The notes beneath the pieces are model-generated. The model had not been told where the DNA came from and did not search any database. It saw only the letters and a list, made by a program, of their open reading frames with translations. Shown here in pieces: positions 1 to 7,110 of a stretch of DNA of 10,176 bases. How positions within the stretch are numbered: the stretch's first letter is position 1; every line of letters begins with the position of its first letter. The position numbers and the translations under genes are program-made. This DNA comes from Stenotrophomonas sp. (GTDB lineage: Bacteria; Pseudomonadota; Gammaproteobacteria; Xanthomonadales; Xanthomonadaceae): assembly GCA_003510825.1 (NCBI GenBank), contig DOKO01000384.1, positions 1-10,176 of the forward strand, written 5' to 3'.

Positions 1-30
1 TCGACAGTTCTCCGCGATCTGTCAAAGCCA

Positions 31-69
31 GGGGTCGGATCCCGTTGCTACGCAACGGGCTCTGACCCC
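31..69. repeat. REP-like intergenic palindrome, copy 1
   Basis: Outer arms GGGGTCGGA (31-39) and TCTGACCCC (61-69) pair with one mismatch. Inner arms CCCGTTGC (41-48) and GCAACGGG (52-59) pair perfectly around a 3-base loop. The outer arms match those of the elements at 3728-3762 and 7803-7837, while the inner stem differs, so this is another member of the same family with a different core. It would fold into a stable hairpin on either strand. It may mark the 3' end of a gene lying left of the window. Confidence 0.85.
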
Positions 70-96
70 GATTGAAGTTCGATGTCTGACAGATTT

Positions 97-120
97 CATC
101 CACGCATGGCGTGGATCTAC
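97..120 (-). repeat. SMAG-type REP element (terminal GTAG)
   Basis: Read on the - strand the element is GTAG followed by ATCCACGC, loop CAT, then GCGTGGAT. The 8-bp stem is perfect (98-105 with 109-116) and the GTAG tetranucleotide sits at its 5' foot (120-117). This is the known organisation of Stenotrophomonas maltophilia GTAG (SMAG) repeats, which are mobilised by RAYT transposases; no RAYT gene is in the window. It is a strong taxonomic marker. Confidence 0.85.
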
Positions 121-145
121 TGGCCTCCGGCCAACTGTCGAAGGT

Positions 146-241
146 GGGGCGGTGTCGGATTGCGGGGTGTCCGCGGCATGGATGCCGCGGCCAAGCCCCC
201 AGGGACGGGTTCACGGCGTCCCCGCAATCCGACACCGCCCC
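146..241. repeat. Long nested palindromic element
   Basis: Perfect 22-base arms at 146-167 (starting GGGGCGGTGTCGG) and 220-241 (ending CCGACACCGCCCC) enclose 52 bases. Inside, 171-190 forms a second perfect hairpin, CCGCGGCAT/ATGCCGCGG with a 2-base loop, followed by an unpaired segment around AAGCCCCCAGGGACGGGTT. From memory, similar cores (GCATGGATGC, then CCCC..GGACGGGTT.ACGGCGTCC) recur between genes in xanthomonads and pseudomonads, so I call it an intergenic repeat. A structured RNA is an alternative. No protein is credible here. Confidence 0.75.
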
Positions 242-296
242 GCCAACCCACGGATAGCCGCTTTGGATCTGGCCTTGGCCGTTGCCTTGGGCAGGT

Positions 297-315
297 GCAG
301 GGCTGCAAGCCCTGC
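297..315. repeat. Short hairpin GCAGGGC-TGCAA-GCCCTGC
   Basis: A perfect 7-bp inverted repeat around a 5-base loop, about 55 bases after the long palindrome. There is no T-run on either side, so it is not an intrinsic terminator. Its position in a chain of palindromes suggests another small intergenic repeat. Confidence 0.55.
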
Positions 316-392
316 CGAACCACCCTCCCCCTTTGCGCATGTAAACGATTCCAGCGCATTTCAGCGAATCATCATTCGGCAGACACGTCACT

Positions 393-418
393 GCAATATT
401 GCGCAGCAGCATGCGCAA
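393..418. promoter_or_regulatory. Overlapping dyads upstream of first receptor
   Basis: GCAATATTGC (393-402) is a perfect 10-base palindrome. It overlaps a second dyad, TTGCGCA (399-405) and TGCGCAA (412-418), with six bases between the arms. It lies about 215-240 bases before the receptor start and upstream of the operator-like sites, where an activator might bind. Function is inferred from position and symmetry only. Confidence 0.35.
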
Positions 419-452
419 CCCTTCCAGCCATGCTAAAAATCGCCCCGCCATC

Positions 453-470
453 GCTTAGATCGATCCAAGC
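453..470. promoter_or_regulatory. Operator-like palindrome A (GATCGAT-centred)
   Basis: GCTTAGATCGATCCAAGC is symmetrical in 8 of 9 pairs about a central C|G (461|462). The core TTAGATCGATCCAA recurs with small changes at 575-588, 6906-6919 and 6871-6884, all upstream of the two receptor genes and nowhere else I noticed except a weaker match at 7645-7658. Even-length palindromes with a central CG are typical of LacI-family operators; the protein that binds is not known. Confidence 0.6.
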
Positions 471-574
471 GAATTCAGGGATGGCCCGGAGTTGGGGACC
501 GGAACAGCACGTACCCGAGCACCAGCGCGCCGCCCCAGGCAGCCGCGCGGCTTAGCAAAAATCGGCATCACAGA

Positions 575-588
575 TTAGATCGATTCAA
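575..588. promoter_or_regulatory. Operator-like palindrome B (GATCGAT-centred)
   Basis: TTAGATCGATTCAA differs from site A by one base over 14 and is followed by the same G. Its centre (581|582) is exactly 120 bases from that of site A. It lies about 45 bases before the receptor start codon, within the likely leader, where a bound repressor could block transcription. A weaker relative, GGATCAATCC, lies at 606-615 beside the ribosome binding site. Confidence 0.55.
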
Positions 589-630
589 GTTCCGCGTCAG
601 TCACCGGATCAATCCAGGAGAGAGGGAGAG

Positions 631-3600
631 ATGGCAATGAAGCATTCAACTCGTAAGCACGGTCGCGACACCTTGTCGCTTGCCGTCGCGCTGGCCCTGG
701 CCGCAGCCGTCGCGCCGACCGGCGCCGCTGCCCAGCAGGCCACCGCACAGCCGACCACCGGCGGCACCGATGCCACCACCCTGGACAGCGTCCAGGTCAC
801 CGGCTACCGCTACGCGATCGAAAAGAGCCTGCAGCAGAAGCGCGACGCCAACGCCGTGGTCGAAGTGATCACCGCCGAGGACGTCGGCAAGTTCCCTGAC
901 AAGAACGTCGCCGATTCGCTGCAGCGCGTACCCGGCGTGGTCATCACCCGCGATGGCGGCGAAGGCAAGAGCGTCAGCGTGCGCGGCCTCGATCCGGACC
1001 TGACCCTGACCCAGTTGAACGGCAACTACATCGCCACCTCCGAAACCAATGACGAGGCCAGCCGTTCGTTCAACTACACCCTGCTGCCGTCGAACATGCT
1101 GTCCAGCGCCGAGCTGTTCAAGTCGCCGGAAGCACGCATCGACGAAGGCGGCATCGGCGGCACGGTCATCCTGCACACCCGTCGTCCGCTGGAGATGGAA
1201 TCCAACTCCGGCTACGTGACCCTGGAAGGCGTGTCTTCCGACACCCACCAGGACGTCGACCCGCAGGCGTCGGCGCTGTACTCGTGGCACAGCAAGGACG
1301 AGCGCTTCGGCGTGCTGGTCGGCGTGACCCAGCAGAAGCGCACCAGCCGCACCATGGAAGTGAGCACCGAGAACTACCAGTGGTACGGCACCGATGTCGA
1401 CGCCCGTGATGTCAACGGCAACGCCCTCACCCAGGGCGGCATCAACTACTGGTGGGGCAACTCCGGCTTCAACGACCAGTTCGGGCACAACTACAGCGAC
1501 TTCTTCATGCCCACCTCGGTGAACTTCGCCGTGAAGGAAGAGGAGCGCGAGCGCAAGGGCGGCCAGCTGACGTTCCAGTTCAAGCCGGTCGACAACCTGA
1601 CCCTGACCGCCAACTACTTCCGCTTCGAGCTGGACGGCAACTATGTGCAGAACATGCTCAAGGTGCCCGAGTGGAACATGGCGCGCTACAACGGCGACGG
1701 CAACTGGGCTGGCGGCCGCCTGCTCAACGGCCTGACCTTCGACCCCAGCGGCACCGTGGTCACCGGCGCGCAGTTCGAGAAGCTGCCGGGCAAGGCCTAT
1801 TACTGCAGTGAAGACGAAGCCGCGGCCGCCGGCCTGGCCCCGGGTGGCTGGGGTCCGGATGACTGCACCATTCCGACCCCGCAGCTGACCGGCAGCTACA
1901 GCCGTGAAAAGGCGCTGTCGCAGACTGCCGACCTGACCATCGACTGGGACATCAGCCCGCTGTGGAAGGCCTCCTTCAGCGGCGGTCGCACGTGGTCCGA
2001 AGGTGGCCCGTCGATGAACTTCCGCATGTCGGCCAAGCCGCGTCGCCGCGTCAATGGCGTGTGGGAATCCGGCAACCAGTACACCGCATGGGACCTGACC
2101 GGCACCCCGACGCTGACCGTCTCGCCGAACCTGCAGCAGGTGCTGATGAATGGCATCGCCGAGGTCGACACCGGCTCGACCGATTCGTCGTGGATGCAGA
2201 CCGAGGTCAAGCAGAACCACTTCCAGGCCGACGTCACCAAGATGTTCGAAAGCGGCTGGCTGGACTCGATCCAGTTCGGCGCCAAGTACCGTGACGGCAA
2301 GGTCCACCGCAACACCGGCAACACCTACTGGGTGTGCCAGGGCGCCGATCCGGCTGACTACGACAGCCGTTACCAGGCGGGCTGCGACAACACGGCCGGC
2401 ATCGCCCAGCCGGGCTTCTTCCTGTCCAACCCGATCACCGGCATCGCCGGCGGCTTCAATGCCAATGTGTTCCCGGGCATCAACTACCCGGCCTACATCG
2501 ATTACCTGAACACCACCTACGGCCAGTCGCACAACCGCGTCGAAGACGACTTCGTCTACAACGTCAACGAGAAGATCTACTCGGGCTACTTCCAGGCCAA
2601 CTTCCGTACCGAGCGCCTGCGCGGCAACGTCGGCGTGCGCGTGGTGCGTACCGAGCAGTTCGCCCAGTCCAGCGATTCGATCGAACGCTTCAACGACTAC
2701 TTCCTGGACAACGCCTCCGGCGCACCGATGTCCTGCGATGATCCGGCAGCGGCGGCCTACCCGACCTACGGCTGCGAAAGCGGCTTCGTGCGCCTGCCCG
2801 ACAACCTGGCCCGCGAGAAGACCTACGAACTGATCGGCTCGGACCGCACCTACACCGACGTGCTGCCCAGCTTCAACATCGCCTGGGACATCACCGACAC
2901 GCTGGTCCTGCGTGGCGCGGCATCGAAGGTGGTGGCCCGCCCGAGCTACACCAGCATCGCCGCACCCGGCAGCCTGAGCTACTACAGCCCCGAGTACGTC
3001 AATGACCGCCGCGTCGCCGGCGGCGCACCGACCGAAGGCTGGGCCGGCAGCGGCAGCAACAAGAACCTGGAAGCCTTCAAGGCCACCCAGTACGACCTCG
3101 GCGTCGAGTGGTACTTCATGCCGGGCGCAGTGGCCGGTGTCGGCCTGTTCCGCAAGGACATCAGCAACTTCACCGTGCCGATCGTGCGTGATGTGCAGAT
3201 GGAAGTCGGCGGCGACATGGTGACGGTGCAGAACTACAGCACCCAGGCCAACGGTCGTGACGCGGTGTCGCAGGGCGTGGAAGTCTACGGCCAGTACACC
3301 TTCGACTTCGGCCTGGGCGTGCAGGCCAACTACACCTACAACGACACCAACCTGGCCTCGATCGAGCTCAATGGCGAGAACCTCGGCGCCTCGCCGCTGG
3401 TGGGAAGCGCCAAGAACCAGGCCAACCTGACGGTGTTCTACGAAACCGACCGGTTCCTGGCCCGTGCCTCGTACAACCGTCGTGGTGAAGTGGTGGGCGG
3501 CCTGGTCAACGGCATGACCCAGTACAGCGAGCCGTACGACCAGCTGGATCTGAACGTGGCCTACAACTTCACCGAAGCGCTGACCTTCACCGCCTCGGTG

Positions 3601-3717
3601 CTGAACGCCACCAAGTCCGAGCAGCGCATCTACCTGGGCAGCGACACCCAGTCCCGCCTGATCTCCAACCTGTACTCGGGCCGCCAGATCTACTTCGGCG
3701 CGACCTACAAGTTCTAA
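631..3717 (+). CDS. TonB-dependent receptor, Xanthomonas/Caulobacter type
   Basis: This 1028-residue outer-membrane active transporter uses TonB energy to import a bulky ligand. A Sec signal peptide occupies about residues 1-34 (cleavage near GAAA|QQ). A TonB-box-like LDSVQVTG is at 51-58. The plug domain begins around 75 (VVEVITAEDVGKFPDKNVAD) and includes VSVRGLDPDLTLTQLNG and EGGIGGTVILHTRRP. A long 22-strand-type beta-barrel follows, ending in the outer-membrane signature Phe (YFGATYKF). The KFPDKNVADSLQRVPG motif and length fit the TIGR01782 (TonB-Xanth-Caul) family, many members of which take up plant or microbial glycans. There is no N-terminal FecA-like signalling domain. Two starts are possible: ATG 631 (AGGAG at 616-620, spacing 10) and ATG 637 (GGGAG at 624-628, spacing 8). 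The substrate cannot be read from sequence; nearby glycan enzymes suggest an oligosaccharide or glycopeptide. Confidence 0.95.
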   Translation: MAMKHSTRKHGRDTLSLAVALALAAAVAPTGAAAQQATAQPTTGGTDATTLDSVQVTGYRYAIEKSLQQKRDANAVVEVITAEDVGKFPDKNVADSLQRVPGVVITRDGGEGKSVSVRGLDPDLTLTQLNGNYIATSETNDEASRSFNYTLLPSNMLSSAELFKSPEARIDEGGIGGTVILHTRRPLEMESNSGYVTLEGVSSDTHQDVDPQASALYSWHSKDERFGVLVGVTQQKRTSRTMEVSTENYQWYGTDVDARDVNGNALTQGGINYWWGNSGFNDQFGHNYSDFFMPTSVNFAVKEEERERKGGQLTFQFKPVDNLTLTANYFRFELDGNYVQNMLKVPEWNMARYNGDGNWAGGRLLNGLTFDPSGTVVTGAQFEKLPGKAYYCSEDEAAAAGLAPGGWGPDDCTIPTPQLTGSYSREKALSQTADLTIDWDISPLWKASFSGGRTWSEGGPSMNFRMSAKPRRRVNGVWESGNQYTAWDLTGTPTLTVSPNLQQVLMNGIAEVDTGSTDSSWMQTEVKQNHFQADVTKMFESGWLDSIQFGAKYRDGKVHRNTGNTYWVCQGADPADYDSRYQAGCDNTAGIAQPGFFLSNPITGIAGGFNANVFPGINYPAYIDYLNTTYGQSHNRVEDDFVYNVNEKIYSGYFQANFRTERLRGNVGVRVVRTEQFAQSSDSIERFNDYFLDNASGAPMSCDDPAAAAYPTYGCESGFVRLPDNLAREKTYELIGSDRTYTDVLPSFNIAWDITDTLVLRGAASKVVARPSYTSIAAPGSLSYYSPEYVNDRRVAGGAPTEGWAGSGSNKNLEAFKATQYDLGVEWYFMPGAVAGVGLFRKDISNFTVPIVRDVQMEVGGDMVTVQNYSTQANGRDAVSQGVEVYGQYTFDFGLGVQANYTYNDTNLASIELNGENLGASPLVGSAKNQANLTVFYETDRFLARASYNRRGEVVGGLVNGMTQYSEPYDQLDLNVAYNFTEALTFTASVLNATKSEQRIYLGSDTQSRLISNLYSGRQIYFGATYKF

Positions 3718-3727
3718 ACCGGCACCT

Positions 3728-3762
3728 GGGGTCGGAGCCCTTCTGCGAAGGGATCCGACCCC
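3728..3762. repeat. REP-like intergenic palindrome, copy 2
   Basis: GGGGTCGGA (3728-3736) pairs perfectly with TCCGACCCC (3754-3762). The inner CCCTTC (3738-3743) pairs with GAAGGG (3747-3752) around TGC, leaving one G/A mismatch. It begins 10 bases after the receptor stop and matches copy 3 at 7803-7837 in 34 of 35 positions. Lying between two convergent genes, it may protect or shape both mRNA 3' ends. Confidence 0.85.
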
Positions 3763-3777
3763 GTACAACGGTCCTCC

Positions 3778-3814
3778 ACGGCAGCCACGCTTTTACAGGT
3801 GGCTGCCGTTTTTT
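3778..3814 (+). terminator. Rho-independent terminator of the first receptor gene
   Basis: ACGGCAGCCAC (3778-3788) pairs perfectly with GTGGCTGCCGT (3799-3809) around a 10-base loop. A run of six T residues (3809-3814) overlaps its end on the + strand. On the - strand no T-run follows the stem, so it should act one way only, on transcripts coming from 631-3717. Confidence 0.88.
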
Positions 3815-3836
3815 GTAGAGGCGCGGGTTTCCGCAC

Positions 3837-6794
3837 TCAGAACGTGAACACATACTCCAGCGCGAACTCGCGCCCCACGGCACCCAGCAGGCGGGTCGGC
3901 GCGAAGTCGTAGTCCGCCTTGTAGGGATCCTTGTGGTTCCAGCTGGCGGCATTGAAGGCGTTGTTGACGTACGCGTTGACCTTCATGTGCTCGGTCACCT
4001 GGTAACCCACGTTGACATTCCAGGTGATGAACGGCCCTACCCGGCCGTAGTAGCGCGAGGTCTGCTGCCCTGCATTGGGGTTGGGGTTGGCCGAGCCGTC
4101 GGGCCGGGTCAACGGCTCCAGGCAGTTCAGTGACGGGCTGTCGCTGGGTACATAACCATCGGCGAACGGCAGGCAACCGCCGGGGTTGTCCAGGCGGTCG
4201 GTACCCCAGTGGTAACGCACGCCCGGCACCGAACCCACGCGGTCTGCGTAGACATTGGCATTCCAGTTGCCATGCTGCCAACCAAGGCTGGCGCGCAGCT
4301 TGCTGCGCAGGTCGCGGTCACGGCGTTCGGGGTTGGGGTCGTTGGCGTAGCGTTGCTCCTTGGTCGAGAGCTGGTTGGTGTAGTTCACGCCCAGCTGGAA
4401 GCTGCCCCACGCAGCGGTTTCCAGCCGGTAGCGGGCGGTCAAGTCAATGCCGCGGACTTCGCGGCTGGCCAGGTTGAACGGGCCGCGCTCGATGGAGACG
4501 AGGCGCCCATTGCTGTCACGGTTCACACGCGCAAGGATGCCGGCGCAGTACTCGCCACCGGCCGGGTTGGCCCAGGGCGTGCCGTCGATGTTCTTGCCGG
4601 TCAGGCAGCCGGCCTCACTGGCCAGCACCTCATCGGCACCCACGTCGACGATCATGTCCTGCAGTTTGATCGCCCAGTAATCGGCACTGACCGAGAGGTT
4701 CGGCAGCACATCCCAGACGAAACCGACGGTCCAGGAATCACCGGTTTCAGAACGCAGCAACGGCGTGCCGCGGCGGTTCACATCGAACGCGTACCAGACA
4801 TCGGGATTGCCCGCGCCGCACTCGTTGACCAGGTAGGCGCCACTTTCGATGCAGCGCAGCCGATCATAGGTCAGCACCTGCGAACTGCTGGGCTGGCCCA
4901 GCAGGTAGTGCATGTCCGGGGCGTGGAAGCTGGTGGCATAGGAACCACGCACCAGCAGCGACTCGAACGGTCGCCATTCCAGGCCCGCATTCCAGGTGGT
5001 TTCCTTCTGGCTGCCGATGCTCACCGCGTCGGCGCTGTCATCGGCCTTGTAGCTGCCATAGCGGTCGTAGCGCGCCGCGGCGGTGGCGATCAGGCTGTCG
5101 GCCAGTGGAATCTTGAACTCGACGCCGGCGGAGTAGCGCGTGCGCTCGCCACCGCCACGGTCGACGTTCTGCAGGTCGAAGTCGATGCCGGCGCGCGGGT
5201 CGGGGCTGAGGTGATAGCCCTGCCGCGCGACTTCCGCCACGGCCGCGAACGATACCGGGCCAGCCCAGCCCTGGAACAGTTCACCGGTGATGTCGGCCGA
5301 GGCCTGGTTGACCCACGACGAGGCGCGGTTGCGCGCCACCGTGCCCATCTGCCAGTACTGATCGGGGGTGATCGGGTTCCACCAGCGCGATTCGTTCAAG
5401 GCGTAGATTGCTTCGCCGTCCGCCGTGGTGCCCAGTCGCGGGCCCAGGAAGAAGTCATACGACTTCTGCTCGTCCACCACGTTCTGCCGCTCTTCCACAC
5501 GGTAGTAGGAACGCCCCACCGACGCACTCCAGTCGAAGCGGTCTGCCAGGCGACCGCGCAGGCCGGCGCTGACATCCCAGGACAGTTCACGATTGGTATT
5601 GCGCAGGGTGTCCAGGCCGCCGACCTCGTTGGGGGTGAACTGACGCACGCCCAGAATCGGGCGATCGCGGTTGGCATCCCAGTAGTAGCCATTGGCATCG
5701 TCGACGAGGGTGACGCTGGGCGGATTGGTGCCCCACAGCGCTTCGGAACGGTAGACGGCCAGGTTGCTCCAGGCCTGCAGGTCATTGCCGAAATCGAAGG
5801 TGGCATACAGGTTGCCGGAGAGGTTTTCAGAGCCACCCGTCAGCAGCCAGTTGGCGTAGTCGGCGCTCATGCCGCACAGGCGCCCGGTGTTGGTCACAGT
5901 GTTGGCGTTGTAGTTGTAGACCAGGCGATCGGCGGTGTAGTACTCGCCGTCGAATTTTTCGCAGGTGCCGGTAGGCGGTGCCAGGCGCTCTCCGGTACCG
6001 GGGTCGATGAGCGCCAGGCCGGCCGTGGGTCGGAACCCGACCTTGCGCTGCTCCATGTTCCAGGACGGATACGGCGCATCGTCGGCATCGTCCATCTGCG
6101 GCCGGTCGCGGCCGAACAGCGGATCGCGCTTTGTGTACTGCAGCGCATAGGTCACGCTCCAGTGGTCGCCGGTCTTGCCGCCGGCCCAGGAAAGATCCCA
6201 GGTGTCCCGACCGCCTTCGGTGGACGTGCCGCCGCGTACGCGCACTTCATCACCGTCGTAGTTGGTCTTGAGAATGACGTTGACCACGCCGGCGATCGCG
6301 TCCGAACCGTAGATGGCCGAGGCGCCACCGGTCAGCACTTCGATGCGCTCAACCGCGGCGGCGGGAATGTTGCTGTAGTTGGAGAAGTTGGTCTCGCCGC
6401 CATAGGGCAGCGGGTAGTCGGCCACGCGTCGACCGTTCACCAGCAGCAGGGTCCGGTTCGGGCCCATGCCGCGCAGGTTGAGGCCGCTGGCATTGGGCGT
6501 ATGCGATCCCCACTGCGATGCCGCCTCGACGGTACCGGTCGCTTCGGTCAGCGTCTTCAGTGCGTCGTAGACAGTGACGAAGCCTTCCTTCTGGATCTGC
6601 TGGGCGGAGATCACGTTGACCGGGGCCGGCCCTTCGACGCTGGCGCGCTTGATGCGCGAACCGGTAACGGTGACTGCGTCCAAGTCCTTGGTGGACGGAC
6701 TGCTGGCGTCCTGTGCGCTGGCAGCCAGCGGCAACAGGGCCAGCAGCAGGGCCTGGGACAACAGATGACGACGGGTACGGACGGGCTGAGCCAT
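3837..6794 (-). CDS. TonB-dependent receptor (second, convergent)
   Basis: This 985-residue outer-membrane transporter has a Sec signal peptide at residues 1-27 (LLLALLPLAASA|QD), a TonB-box-like LDAVTVTG at 38-45, and a plug at about 55-175. Plug motifs are LNLRGMGPNRTLLLVNGRRV and IPAAAVERIEVLTGGASAIYGSDAIAGVVNVIL. The barrel ends in Phe (EYVFTF). No signalling domain precedes the TonB box. The plug is of the common CirA/FecA-like type and differs clearly from the 631-3717 receptor, so the two are not a recent duplication. I chose ATG 6794 because the signal peptide starts there and GAAGAG lies 9 bases upstream. An in-frame ATG at 6884 would add 30 polar residues before the signal peptide and sits inside operator-like site D. 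Ligand unknown. The gene shares operator-like sites with the other receptor. Confidence 0.94.
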   Translation of the reverse strand: MAQPVRTRRHLLSQALLLALLPLAASAQDASSPSTKDLDAVTVTGSRIKRASVEGPAPVNVISAQQIQKEGFVTVYDALKTLTEATGTVEAASQWGSHTPNASGLNLRGMGPNRTLLLVNGRRVADYPLPYGGETNFSNYSNIPAAAVERIEVLTGGASAIYGSDAIAGVVNVILKTNYDGDEVRVRGGTSTEGGRDTWDLSWAGGKTGDHWSVTYALQYTKRDPLFGRDRPQMDDADDAPYPSWNMEQRKVGFRPTAGLALIDPGTGERLAPPTGTCEKFDGEYYTADRLVYNYNANTVTNTGRLCGMSADYANWLLTGGSENLSGNLYATFDFGNDLQAWSNLAVYRSEALWGTNPPSVTLVDDANGYYWDANRDRPILGVRQFTPNEVGGLDTLRNTNRELSWDVSAGLRGRLADRFDWSASVGRSYYRVEERQNVVDEQKSYDFFLGPRLGTTADGEAIYALNESRWWNPITPDQYWQMGTVARNRASSWVNQASADITGELFQGWAGPVSFAAVAEVARQGYHLSPDPRAGIDFDLQNVDRGGGERTRYSAGVEFKIPLADSLIATAAARYDRYGSYKADDSADAVSIGSQKETTWNAGLEWRPFESLLVRGSYATSFHAPDMHYLLGQPSSSQVLTYDRLRCIESGAYLVNECGAGNPDVWYAFDVNRRGTPLLRSETGDSWTVGFVWDVLPNLSVSADYWAIKLQDMIVDVGADEVLASEAGCLTGKNIDGTPWANPAGGEYCAGILARVNRDSNGRLVSIERGPFNLASREVRGIDLTARYRLETAAWGSFQLGVNYTNQLSTKEQRYANDPNPERRDRDLRSKLRASLGWQHGNWNANVYADRVGSVPGVRYHWGTDRLDNPGGCLPFADGYVPSDSPSLNCLEPLTRPDGSANPNPNAGQQTSRYYGRVGPFITWNVNVGYQVTEHMKVNAYVNNAFNAASWNHKDPYKADYDFAPTRLLGAVGREFALEYVFTF

Positions 6795-6870
6795 GGGCAG
6801 TTGCTCTTCGTTGGTGTGGGCGCGCGGATGCGATGAACGGCGGCACTGCAGAGACGACGACCCAGGGCGA

Positions 6871-6884
6871 TTGCATCGATCCAT
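6871..6884 (-). promoter_or_regulatory. Operator-like palindrome D (GATCGAT-centred)
   Basis: On the - strand this reads ATGGATCGATGCAA, related to sites A-C (consensus WTRGATCGATNCAM). Its centre is 35 bases closer to the receptor than that of site C and about 83 bases upstream of ATG 6794. It overlaps the alternative, rejected start codon at 6884. Confidence 0.5.
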
Positions 6885-6905
6885 ACCGGATCCGCGCCCT
6901 CCCCT

Positions 6906-6919
6906 GTGGATCGATCCAA
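6906..6919 (-). promoter_or_regulatory. Operator-like palindrome C (GATCGAT-centred)
   Basis: On the - strand this reads TTGGATCGATCCAC. TGGATCGATCCA (6907-6918) is a perfect 12-base palindrome. It matches site A in 12 of 14 positions. About 118 bases upstream of ATG 6794, it is in range for repression of the second receptor gene. Confidence 0.6.
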
Positions 6920-7110
6920 ACTAAAGCATGGCTGAACAAGGCTTGGCATCCCGCGGCGCAGCAATGCACACCACGCAGTCGTAAACGACCGCATGTCTAT
7001 TGAAGAATCAATGATTTGCGATGCACGGATGTGCGGCGATGGCAGAACGAAGTGACACGATCACGACATGCACGCGCGGAACGGCTTTGTCCGATCCAGG
7101 TCGCCCCCGG

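Larger units (their letters stand above)
1..630. other. Intergenic region with palindromes and the control region of the first receptor
   Basis: No open frame here looks like a real gene: the candidates are rich in Pro, Arg, Ala and Cys, run straight through palindromes, and lack a good ribosome binding site. The first 320 bases are dominated by inverted repeats, each listed separately. From about 390 to 630 the composition becomes less GC-rich and contains dyads and two GATCGAT-centred operator-like sites, so the promoter of the receptor gene at 631 is probably here. I could not assign convincing -35 and -10 boxes; an A-rich stretch at 434-440 is the best -10 candidate, but nothing at the right spacing upstream supports it. 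Confidence 0.7.
6795..7110 (-). other. Intergenic control region of second receptor
   Basis: There is no credible gene in these 316 bases. Close to the receptor they hold operator-like sites C and D. Further out lie a 12-base dyad with arms GTCGT/ACGAC around AA (6978-6989) and AT-richer sequence near 7000-7016. The - strand reads CAGCCATGCT at 6934-6925, a 10-mer also present at 425-434 upstream of the other receptor. I could not place -35 and -10 boxes with confidence. I see no T-run terminator for the upstream gene that ends at 7111, so read-through is possible. Confidence 0.5.

Noticed and set aside
82..555. A 157-residue + strand frame in the leading intergenic region
   Set aside because: It runs through several palindromic repeats, has repeat-driven composition and no ribosome binding site.
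646..3768. A 1040-residue open frame on the - strand across the first receptor gene
   Set aside because: It is the antisense shadow of a high-GC gene: it is rich in Val, Ala, Gly, His and Arg with no domain or signal, while the + strand frame is a complete TonB-dependent receptor.
4209..6836. An 875-residue open frame on the + strand across the second receptor gene
   Set aside because: Same kind of antisense shadow; the - strand frame has signal peptide, plug and terminal Phe of a receptor.
6795..6884. N-terminal extension of the second receptor to ATG 6884
   Set aside because: It would put 30 polar residues before a clear signal peptide, and the ATG is part of an operator-like palindrome.
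7052..7064. CRP/Clp-like dyad GTGA-N5-TCAC
   Set aside because: Family sites need six bases between the arms; here there are five, and it lies about 264 bases from the receptor start.
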